Shown here: in pieces, positions 10,573-23,489 of the stretch
Layout: every line of letters starts with the position of its first letter
How positions within the stretch are numbered: the stretch's first letter is position 1
Assembly (NCBI RefSeq): GCF_954871325.1
Contig: NC_088776.1
Coordinates: forward strand, 10,974,052 to 11,038,051
DNA from: Gordionus sp. m RMFG-2023
Lineage: Eukaryota > Nematomorpha > Gordioida > Chordodea > Parachordodidae
Length of the DNA: 64,000 nucleotides
Direction: 5' to 3'
Notes under the pieces: generated by a model
Told to the model about the DNA's origin: nothing
The model's database searches: none
What the model saw: the letters and a program-made list of their open reading frames with translations, nothing else
Translations under genes and position numbers: made by a program

Positions 10573-11618
10573 ATGAATGAATTCAAAAAATATCTATCAG
10601 CTTGTAAACATCTGATTGCGATTACTGGTGCTGGGATAAGTGCTGAAAGTGGTATTCCAACTTTTAGAGGAGAAGGAGGAATATGGAAAAAGTGGTCAGC
10701 ACAAGTTTAATCACTAAATTTTATTATAATATATTTTATTACAATATATTTTATTACAGGAATTGGCCACTCCTCAAGGCTTTAAAAGATCACCAAAGTT
10801 AGTTTGGCAATTTTATCATTATCGTCGTGAACTTGTTAACAAAAAATTCCCCAATCAAGTATTGCTAAGTAATATTAAATTTAATTTAATCAAAGGCACA
10901 TTTAGCTTTGGCGTCTAAAGAAAAGGAATTTCATGCAAATAATAGAAAATTTACAATTATAACTCAAAATATTGATGAACTTCATCATAAAGCAGGGTCA
11001 AAAAATGTAATTGAACTTCATGGTTCTTTATATAAAGTCAAGTGCACCATATGTAAAGATATAACTGCAAATTATGATAGTCCTATATGTGAAGTTCTAA
11101 AAGCTAATGAGTAATTTATTAATATATAAGTAATAAATTTAAGTTTTGTTAGATTTATTTATATAAAAACTTAACTACAGGGTATAGTAAATATGTCAAG
11201 ATTAGTTTTGTTTATAACTATATATATATTGATTATAATAAGAAATTTTGACCAAGATATTGATGAACAACTTTTGCCTAGATGCCAAAAAAGTGTGAAT
11301 AATATACTGTGCAATGGATTATTAAGACCCTATGTTGTATGGTTTGGTGAAAATTTGGATACCAATATCTTAAATAAAGCTTACAATGAAGTAGATACAT
11401 GTGATTTATGCTTATTAATTGGTACGTCATCTCAAGTATATCCTGCAGCAATGTTTGCACCTAGAATTTTAGAAAGAGGAGTACCTGTTGCAGAATTTAA
11501 TTTAGACAGTCCTACATTAAACGAATATGTCCACTTTAATAAAAATAAAACAAATGAAACTAAATTTTTCTTTTTTGAAGGGTCAGCTGGAAAAACTTTA
11601 CCTGAATTATTAAGCTAA
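10573..11618 (+). CDS. SIRT5: Sirtuin 5-like NAD-dependent protein deacylase
   Basis: Four exons join in phase: 10573-10704, 10760-10858, 10896-11110, 11243-11618, giving 273 residues. Introns are 55, 37 and 132 nt. Visible motifs: GAGIS (residues 19-23) and the TQNID motif (100-104) of the NAD pocket, the catalytic His119 in LHGSL, and zinc-binding Cys127/Cys130 plus Cys163/Cys172. The FYHYRRE segment keeps Tyr63 and Arg66, the pair that in human SIRT5 (Tyr102, Arg105) binds succinyl- and malonyl-lysine, so desuccinylase activity is expected. Human SIRT5 (310 aa) has a mitochondrial presequence. This model starts directly at the Rossmann fold (MNEFKKYL), so either an upstream exon is missed or the protein is not imported by an N-terminal signal. 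Acceptor choice for exon 4 rests on phase. Confidence 0.92.
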
Positions 11619-11870
11619 TAATCTATTTTATGATTATATAACATAAAAATCTTTTATATTCCTTTATCCTTCTATTATGATATAAACCTAAAATGATGTT
11701 AAATAATAAATATTCACCTTAATATAATGATTTTAAATTATATTAATATATTCTCAAAAAGATTTTATTTATATATTATAATTTGCTGACAAAAGTGAAT
11801 GCCTTAAAAAATAAACATATCTATCAGTACCATATTGTGAAATAAATATATGAAAATAAAATTTATTTTA

Positions 11871-12260
11871 GACCACCATTAGGAGGGAGAAATGGTTCTC
11901 TTTCATTTCCTAATAAATAAATTTTTAAAAAATTAATATTAAAGATTTTTTTATTTTTGGCGCCAAAATTCTCTGGCTGGAAAACGTTATTGGCACAAAT
12001 AAGTGTAAAAAGTATAAATACCATTGATCCCGTTTAGAAAAAATTATATTGCAAAAATATGGGGCCAACTTCAAGCTTTATTTTAAATTTAAAGTTTGAT
12101 TTTATATTTAAAAAAACGAATGAAGATAAAAAAAAATTTAAGACACCATTAGGTAGAAGAAAAGATTCTCTATCTACTAAAATAATTTTTTTAAAAAATC
12201 CTATTTTAATGACTCCTTTTGGAGCTAATTTTAACTGCAAATATCTGGAAGGTGATAGTA
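11871..12260. repeat. Degenerate direct repeat of about 100 bp
   Basis: ACCACCATTAGGAGGGAGAA at 11873 and a similar ACACCATTAGGTAGAAGAAA near 12142 start two related stretches that both continue through TTCTC, an AT run and a GGCGCC/GGAGCT-like block. The second copy carries a 78-codon frame (12059-12295) with no similarity I recognise; I regard it as repeat rather than gene. Confidence 0.4.
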
Positions 12261-12773
12261 CTAATCGAGCTGTTGCGCTAACTAAACTGACCTAATTTTT
12301 CTAAATTTTTTATTCATAAAGATACCTTTTTATAAATAATTTAGCCATAAAAATGCCTTTCAAATAAAAACTTTAGTGAAATATATTTTTTGAATGTTAA
12401 TTCTGCGTAACAAAGTTAATTCCGAAGCAAATTATAAGTAAAGAGAAATATATTTCTTTACAATTCAGAAATTTATAGATTTCTTTTCCCTGATCAATTC
12501 ATGGCTAATTTAACTTAAAAATAAAGCTACAAGGGTTAATGATTATTTTTTTGTATCGGTTGTAATATATGATTGATTATTTATCTCCCCCCCCCCTTTT
12601 TTTTATAAATTTGCATTTCTAATTAGTCAAAGACTTATATATAAAATTAAACCAGTTGGATAAAAGTTAGAGATTCATTATATACATTTTCATTATTTCT
12701 GATGAATTACTCATTAAATCTGAAAATTTAAATAAAGCTTTTAAATAAAATTAAACGATCATAATAAATTACT

Positions 12774-12905
12774 GGGTCGAGATCGTTTTTTTCGGCTTGG
12801 ACTCGGGTCGAGGTCGAAAAAACGACCCATATTTTGGGTCGAGGTCGTTTTTTCGGCTTGAACTCGGGTCGAGGTCGAAAAAATGACCCGCTTTTAACAA
12901 CACTA
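12774..12905. repeat. Duplicated 54-bp hairpin unit
   Basis: Two direct copies, 12774-12828 and 12836-12889. Each holds an internal inverted repeat (GTCGTTTTTTCG against CGAAAAAACGAC). The right flank ends TTAACAACACTAAG, the same terminal sequence as the AGTGTTGTTAA MITE family at 21158, 34828 and 41124, so this is probably a rearranged member. Confidence 0.7.
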
Positions 12906-13378
12906 AGTCTAACCATGACACTTATAGGATTTAATTTTCTTTTAAATTATAAAAATATTTTTTAAATTTTGCCACCATATTTTTTTAGATAAATAGGAAA
13001 AATAAAGACGATTTATTTATTTATGTTAAAAAAAAGTATTAAAAATTTTGAACAAAAAATATTTGAAGATCATAAAATAGAAATTTTTGTTTTAAGAAAA
13101 TCAAAAATCCTTTTTGTGATTTCATCATGAAAGATTTTTTTTTATGCATATAATCACAAATAATTTATGATTTTTAAGACAAAAATTTAATCAAAAAACT
13201 TGTTTTAACATTCTCGAAAAAATCCTTTTTTAAAAAAATTTTTATTTGAAAAAAAGTCAGAATGCAGAATATTTAAAGATTTTTTATTATAAAGAACATT
13301 TCATACTTTGTAAATAAAATATAATGAATAAATATTATATACATTTGAATGTGCGCATGGCAGAAAACTGTCTCAAGT

Positions 13379-14049
13379 TCAATATCGCGATATTTGACGA
13401 ACCTTTATGAAATACTTCAAGCTTTTCTTTAAATCTCTCATAAAAATTTTTTGGTTGATCTAATTTCAAAAAAAAAATAGAATATATATAATAGTTAGTA
13501 AGGTTAATGTGAAAACCTTATCAACATCTTTTAATGGGATTTGTTTATTTAAAATCAATTTTCCATGGCTGATTCCATCACTTGCATATTCGTGCAATGT
13601 ATAAGCGTAACCTTTGAATGGGTAATAAGGTACCTGCAAGAGGGGAGCCATAAATGTTACCATTAAATTATAAATATCAGTACGATCAGCCTCTGTATGA
13701 TATAAGTCTAGTTTTAAATTTCTTATTCCATAAGTTGACTCAATAAGTGCTTCTATTGTAAGTTTCATTATGGTGTAAAAATTTAAATAAATATATATTT
13801 TTAGAATTTTAAATTAATACAATTTAAAAAAATATCCCTGTTTTTTAAGTCACTGAAGTAATTAGCTTAGTTGTGTTACTAACTGTTAAATTTTAGAAAA
13901 TTGACTCCAAATTATTTGAATTATATTATTATATAAGTTATAAATAAAAATTTTCAAAAACCTTTTTGAGTAGTGAGTCCAATGATAAAGTCAATGATAG
14001 CAAGACATATCAAGCCTAGGAGTATGTAGATATAAACTTTTGATATCAT
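13379..14049 (-). CDS. Small single-pass membrane protein, unrecognised
   Basis: Three exons join in phase on the minus strand: 13962-14049, 13517-13752 and 13379-13459, giving 134 residues. The first exon encodes an N-terminal hydrophobic segment (about residues 5-24, with LLGLICLAIIDFII) that would act as a signal anchor. The second exon encodes a soluble domain rich in Tyr, with YHTEADRTDIYNL and YPFKGYAYTLHEYASDG. The last exon is short and basic, and its frame was chosen because it agrees with the phase of the upstream donor; another frame there is also open for about 40 codons. I do not recognise the family. The tight introns (209 and 57 nt) and matching phases make a real gene likely. 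Confidence 0.6.
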
Positions 14050-14708
14050 TGAATAATTAAAAATAAAAACGGAATTAATTAAAAAATATATTTTTTTTAG
14101 AAAAAATATTCTCTTAATTACTTCTAAATACATATTTGCATAATAAATCTTAGAAACAATTTTATATCTTATTTGTAGACCTGCACTTTGTTCTTTGCTC
14201 GCACGATAAAATATTTAAATCGAAAAGATTTGAAAATAATATTTACTTTCGAATGGCCTTAAGAACAAATATCAATTTAAGAAAAAATTATTTAAATACA
14301 AAAAGAAAAAAAAAAAACTATAGATACATTTCAATATTTAATTTTATTTTTAAATGTAAATTTTAGAAAAACATGAATCAATAAATCAATCCTAGTTCTA
14401 AAGACCTGTAAACTAATTTTTTCTTTAACTCGATCCGGCTCTCGGTATGACATATAATTTTAGGACATAAGTCCGGCTAAGCTTGTTCCCAGAATTTCTT
14501 TTTTAAATAAAAAATTTTTAAATCAAAATATGTACTTTATTCTCATATTTTAAATATTGTTTGCTATACATTCAATTTAAATATTCGGCGATAACTTTGA
14601 TAATTTAAGGGTTTTATCTCTTTTATTCTATTTATTACAAAATAGGATGAAAAAATATATGGCTTGGCTAATGATAATACACATCAAACCATTTGTTAAA
14701 CAACGATC

Positions 14709-14905
14709 AAATTTTATTAAAATGTAATAAGAATAAGACCCATTTTTAAAATATTAGGCGGAATCACGCTACCACCTCCGATATTCATTCTATATATCAT
14801 CTCCCCTAGGACGGGATTACCTAGTTGGCATCAGAAATAAAATATGGTTGATGGATTCTAACCCAGATCTATGAGATTGTCTTGCTCATTGCTGACTAGG
14901 CCACA
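14709..14905 (-). repeat. tRNA-derived SINE, old copy
   Basis: Shares the AATTTTATTAAAATGTAATAAG-like tail (shortened here), the CGGAATCACG block and the tRNA-like head with the copy at 30994-31200. The tRNA-related part (about 14820-14900) keeps the GGCCTAGTCAGCA-type A box but has a worn B box. The copy reads on the minus strand. Confidence 0.7.
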
Positions 14906-17015
14906 TATATGAAAACATAATTTTTTTTGAATATAACAATACATAAATGACGATAACAATAAATAAATGATGTGTTTAGGTATAAATTACATATATAGCA
15001 CAACCGCTGCCGGGGAAAATCATTACTGAAAATGAATTATATATGTTCCCCATCTGTTGATTTATTTTTTTAAAAAATTATATTCTTTTTTAAAATTCCT
15101 TTTAAAAATTCGTGGATGATCAATAGACAAAGAAGTATCAGAAGAAAGTATAAAATTAATATTTTTTAGAATCATTGGTCGAGCCTTTATATTTCATTGA
15201 TGTTATCACTTGCCCGGCCCGATCTCATTAATTTAAATCTCGATCAGCTGTTAAATAAAATGGTGACTCATAGGTAAAAGTCCCTTATATTGTACTGAAA
15301 AAAATGGTTAATTTTAAAAAAAGCTAAAAGCATAATGTAAAGTTCTAAACATTTATTCTAGCAACAAAATAATTTTTTTAAATTTAGTTAAATAAGAATG
15401 TATGCGATTCGTATTTAACATCCTACTTACATAAATTGCAAATTTATTTTAACAACCGCAACCGTTGCGAGCCAGTCCGAATAATGATCTGCATATATCT
15501 ACCTGGTCCTTCTTTATTGTTTTATCGGATTTTTGCATAAATATATATCAATTAAAACATGCTTTAAATTTTAACTAATCATTTTATAAATTTTATGATA
15601 AATAATAATTAAACACCTTTTTGATTATTGGATACTATGGCATAAATTTAACAGGTCAAAATAAAAACTGGAATGCTAGGAATTAAGAAATTCTAAAAAG
15701 CTCAAGAAGAAATAATAATTGCTAGACTAGAATACTTAAACAAAACGAAATTGATAAGAAAAAATATTGATTGTGCAGAAAATTTCCAAATTTAACGAAT
15801 AACGAAACTATATAAAGCTATGACCTAATCATTTTAAATGCCAAGATGAAAATTTATTTTTGTTATGAATTATATAAATAGTCAAAATATAATCAAATAC
15901 TATAAAAAATAATTTATAAGTAAAATTTTTGGCTTGTGATTCAAATTTCACAATATAACAACAAAATTTGACCAACAGATAAAAAAAATACGATTATTTT
16001 TTTTAAAAAATTTTACTCTGCAAAATGTTCTTAGTTCTATAAAATCTAATAAATTGAATAAAATTTATTAAATTTTAGTTGTATTTTCAATTTCAAGCGA
16101 TTAATAATCTGGGGTAGTAAATGTTATATATTTTTGTAAAACAAATTGAAAATATATTAATAAATCATGCTCGATGAACTAAAAAACAGACGCTAAATTT
16201 GGCGTATTTTTATTTCCACAAATAATAAATAAATAAATAGGGAAATGTGAAAAAAATAGATAATAGATTTGGTCTAGATTCGGGTTAAACAACGGTTTAA
16301 AATAATTCTACCCTTTTTTGCCACAAATAGAAATCTTTTTGTTAGTTCTGTAAAGTAAAATCTATGTAAGTAACATCGTTATTGAAGGCTTTACCAATTC
16401 TGAGGAAGAACAATGTCATTCATTACTTTTTCAAAAGTAACAAATGGGCTACTTTAAGTGAAAGTGTTTTTTTTAATGAATATAGAAAAGAAAAATTTGA
16501 AAAATAATAATTTTTCAAGAAATCCTCACTCACCTTTTTATATAAACAATCATTATCTTAATATTTAACATGAGGTTAAAAATTTATTAAAAATATCCTA
16601 TGGTCATCTCAGAAAATATTAAACCTACTATAGAGACAAAGACAGGTTGAAATAAATTATTGAATCCTTTATAGATTAGATTTTAATTGAAAAACATTAT
16701 TCAAATATTCAATATCTATCAATCACCTTTTTAATTTATTTCTTGAACATTTTACTCAAAAAAATATCTGAAACAATTTTATACACTTTACTCGAGACTA
16801 ATACTTAGATAATGATTTGTAGCCAGCGAATAATTATAAACCAATATTTTTTGTTATTTTTATTCTAAAATATGATGCCTGAAATAAGATTAATATTTCA
16901 TCCGATAGTTGTTAGTACAACTCAAAATATTAAATTGCTCTTAAAACATATTCAGCGTATTATCATAAAATCATATGTTTATATATTTTGAAAATTTAAA
17001 TTTTCGCTAACGCAA
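14906..17015. other. Intergenic, no gene seen
   Basis: AT-rich sequence upstream of ORC3. I see no coding frame, RNA gene or clear repeat. A short GC-richer patch at 15205-15260 (CCCGGCCCGATCTC) resembles decayed repeat ends elsewhere in the window. Confidence 0.5.
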
Positions 17016-20000
17016 ATGGATCAGGAACCTAATATCCCTAATTGTTGTTATTATGTAGCCTGTAACAACCAAAATGAAGGTTTTTTATCGATACTTATAA
17101 TTGTACCTTCATTTTTCTTAAGATTATAACAAAGAATCTGAATATAGACTAGCTTATAAACATCAATTTACTTCTATAATAAAGCTACTTTTAAATCCAG
17201 TATGTTGTAAAATATCATCGTTTTTCGATCAGTTTTTTGAATCAAGTAAATTAAATAACATATAATTGGTGCTTATAATTTAGGATGTATTTTAAATCTT
17301 AATATTTATTCTTGGATATTTTTATGTATTAAAGTTACATAATTGAAGATTAAAAAAAAATTTGTTCTTCCATTATCTATTATAAAATTATATACATATC
17401 ATTACTTTTATATCTTTATCTTATCTTAATAGTACTATTATATCTATTTTCTTTTATGTCAAGAAAATTCTCATTACAATTTCCCAATAGCATTAATTCC
17501 AAATCAAAATTGTTTGGACAATTTACTAGATAACAACTACTTGTCACCTATTTTAAAAGAATCAGTATATATATAATACATTAAATATTTTTTCATTTTA
17601 TTTCCCCACAGGGACAAATAAACATAATAAATATTAATGTTGATAAATGTTGTAATTTAAAGAACTTCTTTGAACAATTATATGCACAATCCATTTATAT
17701 GGAAGATAAGAATTTTTATTTCAACACTAAACAACCAATGTTTATGACTGAATTTTATGAATGGTTATTTTCCTTAGAGCCTTTTGATATAATAATATAA
17801 ACATTTTTATTATAGGGTACAGGGCAAAAATGATGGTCATTATATTATATTTGTATTCAAGTTCACCTACTTAATCAGTGGTAATCAGTCACAATTATTA
17901 AAAGATTTTTTGCATTGCCTCATAAAGCCAAAATATTTTTACGACATTGTCAACCCCCAAACTAATAATGAAGAGCCTAATTTAAGCCCCAAAAAATTTA
18001 AAATGGGTATAATTTTTATGACTGACTTATTTAACTTTAATGTTAATAATGACTCCAATTACCTTATATCCTCCCTCTTTCTGGACTTACTATATCCCAA
18101 TAATTTTGATCAAATAATTCCGGGGTTCCATAATGACAAAGCAGAGATATTGGCTCATTATATTCGATTCAACACTGAAACCTTTTATTTCCCCAACAAA
18201 AATACCTGCTTTGATCATTTTATTTATCATGTTTACAACATTTCAGATCATAATGATGGAAAAAATCACAAAAGTTATTTAAATTTATCAGCAACATCTA
18301 ATTTTCCTCATAATCTCTCCATGAGAGATTGCAGCAAAGAAAATTATGATCATCAACAACCCACAATGAAGCCCGGTCCACATTTCATAGATTCCCTTAA
18401 GCAATATTATTTCCAAAAACACACTTCCTCCCTGCAATGTTTATGGAAAATATACACCTACATTATTTCTGTCAAACGTCGTTTTATAAACCTTGATGAC
18501 TCACAACTCGATTTGTTTGACAGCATGAATTACAACTCTGAAATGGAGTGTTTTGTTCAAGAAATATACAGATATATAAGCAGTTCTTCCCATTCTAAAA
18601 AGGATATTGTATGCGATAAGATAAACTCCTTTTCACCTGATAAAGTTCCCAAGTTTTGTTTAATTTATTATTTTTGCAATTTGTTATTCAATTATATTAG
18701 GTAATATTTTTTATAAACTACAAAAAAACTTCGATAAAATCACCATTCCAAGATAGTTAGCTTGAGATGAGAACCTTATTTATTTTTATGATGGAAAGTA
18801 ACATTTTGGGAACTCAAATATGCATAGAAAGAAATAAAGAAAAGAAAGAATGAGAAAGAAAAAAGAAGGAATTATATACACTATACTATATGAAATCATT
18901 AAATATACAAATTTTATTATATATTTAAAAGTACCCCACGGAAATTAAGGGTTAGGGACGACACCGGCAGAGCTTTTATCAATTGTGATAGCGAATCGGC
19001 GCCAAAGCTTAAAAGTGTACTTTCGACAAAATATTTGGGTAAACATTCTAAGAAATGGTTGGCCGAGCGGATTAGACGCGATTGCCACTCCTTCCGAAGC
19101 TACTTAGAAACCAATTACGAGGCCAAGAAAGACTTAACGAAAGATCTGCTAATCTCGGATGAGAAGCTCCTTCAGTTTCTAAGAATCAATGCCCAACTTT
19201 GTTTCGAATACCGTAATTGTTTAATACCGGCGCTGACCTTATTGAAACTTTTTATGGCGAACATGAGGCACTATCTCGATAAGGCTACCCAAGGTTTTTT
19301 TTAAGATATCAGCTTTTTTAAAAAAATTAAAGCTGAATATAAATTTAAATTTTGGAAATAAATGGCTCTAGGAGTGTGCTCAGAAATGGCCTTTTGATAT
19401 ACCTACTAAATATTTATAAGTAATATTTATTATTTTATATCTTAACCCTCCAAAACCTATATAATTTTTTCAGGAAAAACGGAGGATACTTTGGTTGAAT
19501 CGTATTTGCGGGCTTTGAATGGTTCATTCGAAAGGGACAAAAATGTGTTGCTTTGTATTAAAGTTCTGCAACAGGATAAAGATTTTATTTCTAAATTGCC
19601 AAATATTTCTACCACCCTTATTGCGCCATCGATTGAAGTAACCCAGATTTATCTTGATAAATGCGATGCTTGCTATAAGCCATTATATCCTGTCATGGAG
19701 AAGTTAAAGTTTAACCATTTTAGATAAAATAAATATTATAAATTTTTTAAAATTTTATTTATTATAGGGAAATTAACGAAACAATCAATTTATACAATTT
19801 AAATCAAGTAATTTTTTAATTTTTATTGTATATTATTATTTTAAATATATAATAGTATGTGGTAAGTTTATTCCATTATATATAAATATTAAGAAGAGAT
19901 CTGTAAATTTGAAACATTATACCGGAAATGTATTCAGCATATATTTAGTAATTTAAATCCTATAAATTTTAGATAATTTTGCTGTAAACTTTAAATACTA

Positions 20001-22363
20001 TTAATTTATATATTCCTTTTTAATATAAATTAAAATAAAATACACAAAAGTTTCATAACGAAATAGTCTGAAAACATTGATAGATTAGTTTACTCTATAT
20101 ATGCTGAATATACATTTTTACAGTGTCAGGTCATTTTTTTTAAAAAACACATATCAAAAACCTTAGTTATATTATAATCTATTTTATTATGGTAATTCTA
20201 AGTATGATTTGTTTATTTATTTTTTAATTGGATTGGATTATAATAGTGCAATAAAAAGAGATCGGTAATTTATAAAAAATATATATCTTTTACTTTTATT
20301 AAACATTTTTATAATATTTTACTCTTAGGATTAAATGGGATGTAGCGATATTAAAATAACCTGATTTTTAAATGTGCGTATCTCAGAATTGGAATCTAAT
20401 ATTTTATACATAAACATCTTGGAATATTATTATAACATTAAAACTGGTTACAAAACAAAATTATTATAAGAATCTGCTAAAATTGAACAATCGAAAATTT
20501 GTTTGGGATCGGATTTAGAATATGCTGATTTCATTTGCCGATATTGGCTCCTCCTTAAAGATTTTTTCTTCTGATAACTTATCCTTACTATTAACATTCA
20601 AAGATCGTTATGTATTAAAAAAAATGTATTGCCTATTGTGCCAATTCTGAGATAAACACCCTTTATTTTAACCAAGTTATTTCAATATCGGCGCGGCCTT
20701 AATATAATCCAAAATTAACATTTATATTTGAGCAGAACGAAGAAGCAGATACTCATCAGCTCGGCGATATAAAATCCAAACTTGTTAGTTACATTAAATA
20801 CTTGCTGAAAGAATTTTTGGTGTCGCCGTCGAAAAAATTCGTTTTCCACGAATTATTTTATTTCGATTACGATAAAAAAGACGAAGATAGAATATTGCAA
20901 GAATTCAATTGCTACCCTTCGTTGGACATGGCTAATAGTCTAGACAAAATATTTCAAATCAAGCAGGTTCTTCATATAATATTTTATAAAAAGTGAGGTC
21001 CAAAGAATAGCATCTTAAGCCTCTGCAACCCCCCCCCCCCCCCCAATTCTTAAAAATATGTATAATATGCCATTATAAACAATATTCGCCAAAAAAATTG
21101 ATACTTTTTAATAGTAGCTTTAATAAAAATTACGATGAAAACAGATCACCCAAAATAGTGTTGTTAAAAACCGATTCAGGTCGATTTTAAAAAACGGTCC
21201 TATTAAGATTACAACCAAAATAACAATATGTAAACATAAAGATTTTGCACATAGCTGGCAGAAATGCTTGGACATCTATTTGAGATCTCGATGCTTATAA
21301 AATATTATTTTAGCTAAGATCTTAATCGAGCCGTTTTGAAAAATCGACTCAAATCGGGCTTTTTAACAACACTAACCCAAAAGCAGGGTTAAACAAAATA
21401 TTTGAAGATCACCAGAATTGAATATATTATTTTTACTAAAATTTGTGATTTCATCATTAAAGATTTTTTATGCATTAAAATAGTAAACTAGTTAGTACTT
21501 ATTTATAAAAGATCTTTTACAAAATAAATTTGGAATTTTTTTTAAAATATATTTATTAAAATTTTTTCCTTTTGAGTAAATGTTAAATTCTGCCCTAACC
21601 TCCTCTCGCCTTACGAAAATATGCGCCATATAAAAATTGTATATTTTTTTTAAATAAAAGTATATTTTTACATATTAATATAGGTAATATATTGTTGTTT
21701 AATATAATATTAAGCAAATAAAACTCATTTTTTTAAAAAAGTAAAAGGCTTGTGAGTAGATGATGCTATATCAAATCACTGAATACATTTTTTGTTAAAT
21801 TTTTAAAAAAATTATAACAATAAAATGCGAATACGCTACTGCCATTTTTATAATTAATATTTGGTTTCCTTTATTTGATACATTTACGATATTTTTTTTG
21901 CGCTACACAGTGTCTCAAATTGAACTCGGAAAAACAGAACGACATAATTAAACCCAAAATGGATTCCATTTTTAATGCCGAAGACAACGAAATCAATGTC
22001 GATGTGTCCGAATTTGATACGTTATACAAATTGGCCTTCAAAGATAATAGTTTTGCTTCCTATTATATTCGAAGAATCGAATTAAACAAATGGTGGGAAG
22101 CTTTTCGATGTTCCTTAAGCCCGAATTCCACATTACCCAGTAGCGATAAATTTAAAGATGATACTGAGATTTCTTTAGAAAAAGATCGATTGGACCTTAT
22201 TTTGGGAGAAAAATTTAAGAGGGCCCTTATAGACTTAAAACACATGGGCTTGGCCAAACCTACCGGGTTAAAAGGAGGCCGAAAGAAAAATAATTCGTCC
22301 GGAACGAAAGGTAACGATGGGGAAAACGTAGTATATTGGGAAGTTATGCTAATTAGTGGATAA
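17016..22363 (+). CDS. ORC3: Origin recognition complex subunit 3
   Basis: Ten exons join in phase to 866 residues: 17016-17079, 17123-17245, 17464-17564, 17612-17763, 17816-18700, 18971-19293, 19474-19702, 19768-19807, 20736-20966, 21911-22363. The order of blocks follows animal ORC3: an early EYRLAYKHQF segment; NFPIALIPNQ and a VDKCCNLKNFF block of the ATPase-like domain; IRRDCHSFRSYLETN, matching the IRRLPSFRRYVE block of vertebrate ORC3; and near the end HELFYFDYDK and ELNKWWEAF, then a C-terminal winged helix with the LKHMGLAKPT motif. ORC3 is part of the ORC ring that loads MCM helicase on origins; it has an AAA+-like fold but no ATPase function is expected. It is longer than the human protein (about 711 aa), mainly in exon 5. 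The donor of exon 7 (19703) was chosen by phase and is the least certain. Introns range from 43 to 944 nt. Confidence 0.9.
21158..21372. repeat. MITE with GTGTTGTTAAAA termini, in the last ORC3 intron
   Basis: A 215-bp hairpin: GTGTTGTTAAAAACCGATT at the left and its near-complement AATCGGGCTTTTTAACAACAC at the right, flanked by TA on both sides. The inverted repeat extends inward with TAAGATTA/TAATC-like blocks. TA duplication suggests a Tc1/mariner-type origin (inference). It lies in the intron between ORC3 exons 9 and 10. Confidence 0.85.
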
Positions 22364-23489
22364 TGTAATCAGATAATACCATTTTTTAAGAAATATATGT
22401 ATATATTATGTGATGTGATGGTATTTATATTTACATGATTAAAACTGTGTTAATATATTTTATTCTATCTTTTAAATCGAGTTTCCACTATCTTCTGCTA
22501 TTTAAAAATATCTATAATGATTGAATTACGGTATATTTGATGAAATATATGAGTTTGAAGTAAGCAAGCTATGTTATTATTTATATTTCGTACATACAAT
22601 AATGGAAATTAAAATGTATAATAGAACCTAACTAATAAATAAAAAATTGCATAAATTTATTAACATAGAAAGAAAGAAACTGAGTACTTTCATATCCATC
22701 TTTCAAGTTTGTGCTGCTGGGAATTTCCGTTTAAATTTTTGTATTACCATACTTTATTTCCTCAAGGTTAATGAATAATTTAATGCCCGGTTATAAATAT
22801 CTGTTAGATCGTTTGTTGGTCGAATTCAATTGATGTATGGGATTGAGTAGTTAATATAATATTATTAAAAATCTCGTTTTATTCGATTTTAAAATGTTTC
22901 ACCAAACACTTCTTTCATTATAACTTATAAAAAATCTTACACCATTTATATAAAATTTTTAAATTGCTGCTAATTCACCTATTCTCAGATTCTATCTACC
23001 TTTTCTAATATGATCGCAGACTTAAAACCCAAAAAATTAGGAGGTAGATATCCTGATGCAGAAAATGTCTAAAATAACAACTAAAAATTTTTTTTATTAA
23101 AAATGCACTAAAATAAAATTTTAACACGAAATTTTATTATTGATAAATCAATGCATTGTGAGTGTGATGTGAAATATAATTTTTTGAAAGAAGAAGTTAT
23201 ACAAATGTAAATAAAATTATCCCATTTTAGTTATTTTGCTCTAGTAATTTGGTATATTACTACTATTGTATTAATTTTAAATTTTATTTTTTTGATAATT
23301 CATTTCAAGAAGTCAATTTTGTAGGTTGATTTGATTTAAACTTGGCTTATAAAATTATTTCAATTTTATAATTTGAAATTTAACATTGTTTTTATATAAA
23401 TAATTTGTAAAATCATTTAAATAAGCATTAAAATGTGTATTTATGCTAGAGAGCCAATTAAAAAAAATAATTGAGAACCATTAACAAAT

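Noticed and set aside
12059-12295. 78-codon plus-strand frame
   Set aside because: Lies in a degenerate direct repeat, is very Lys/Phe-rich from AT content and has no splice partners.
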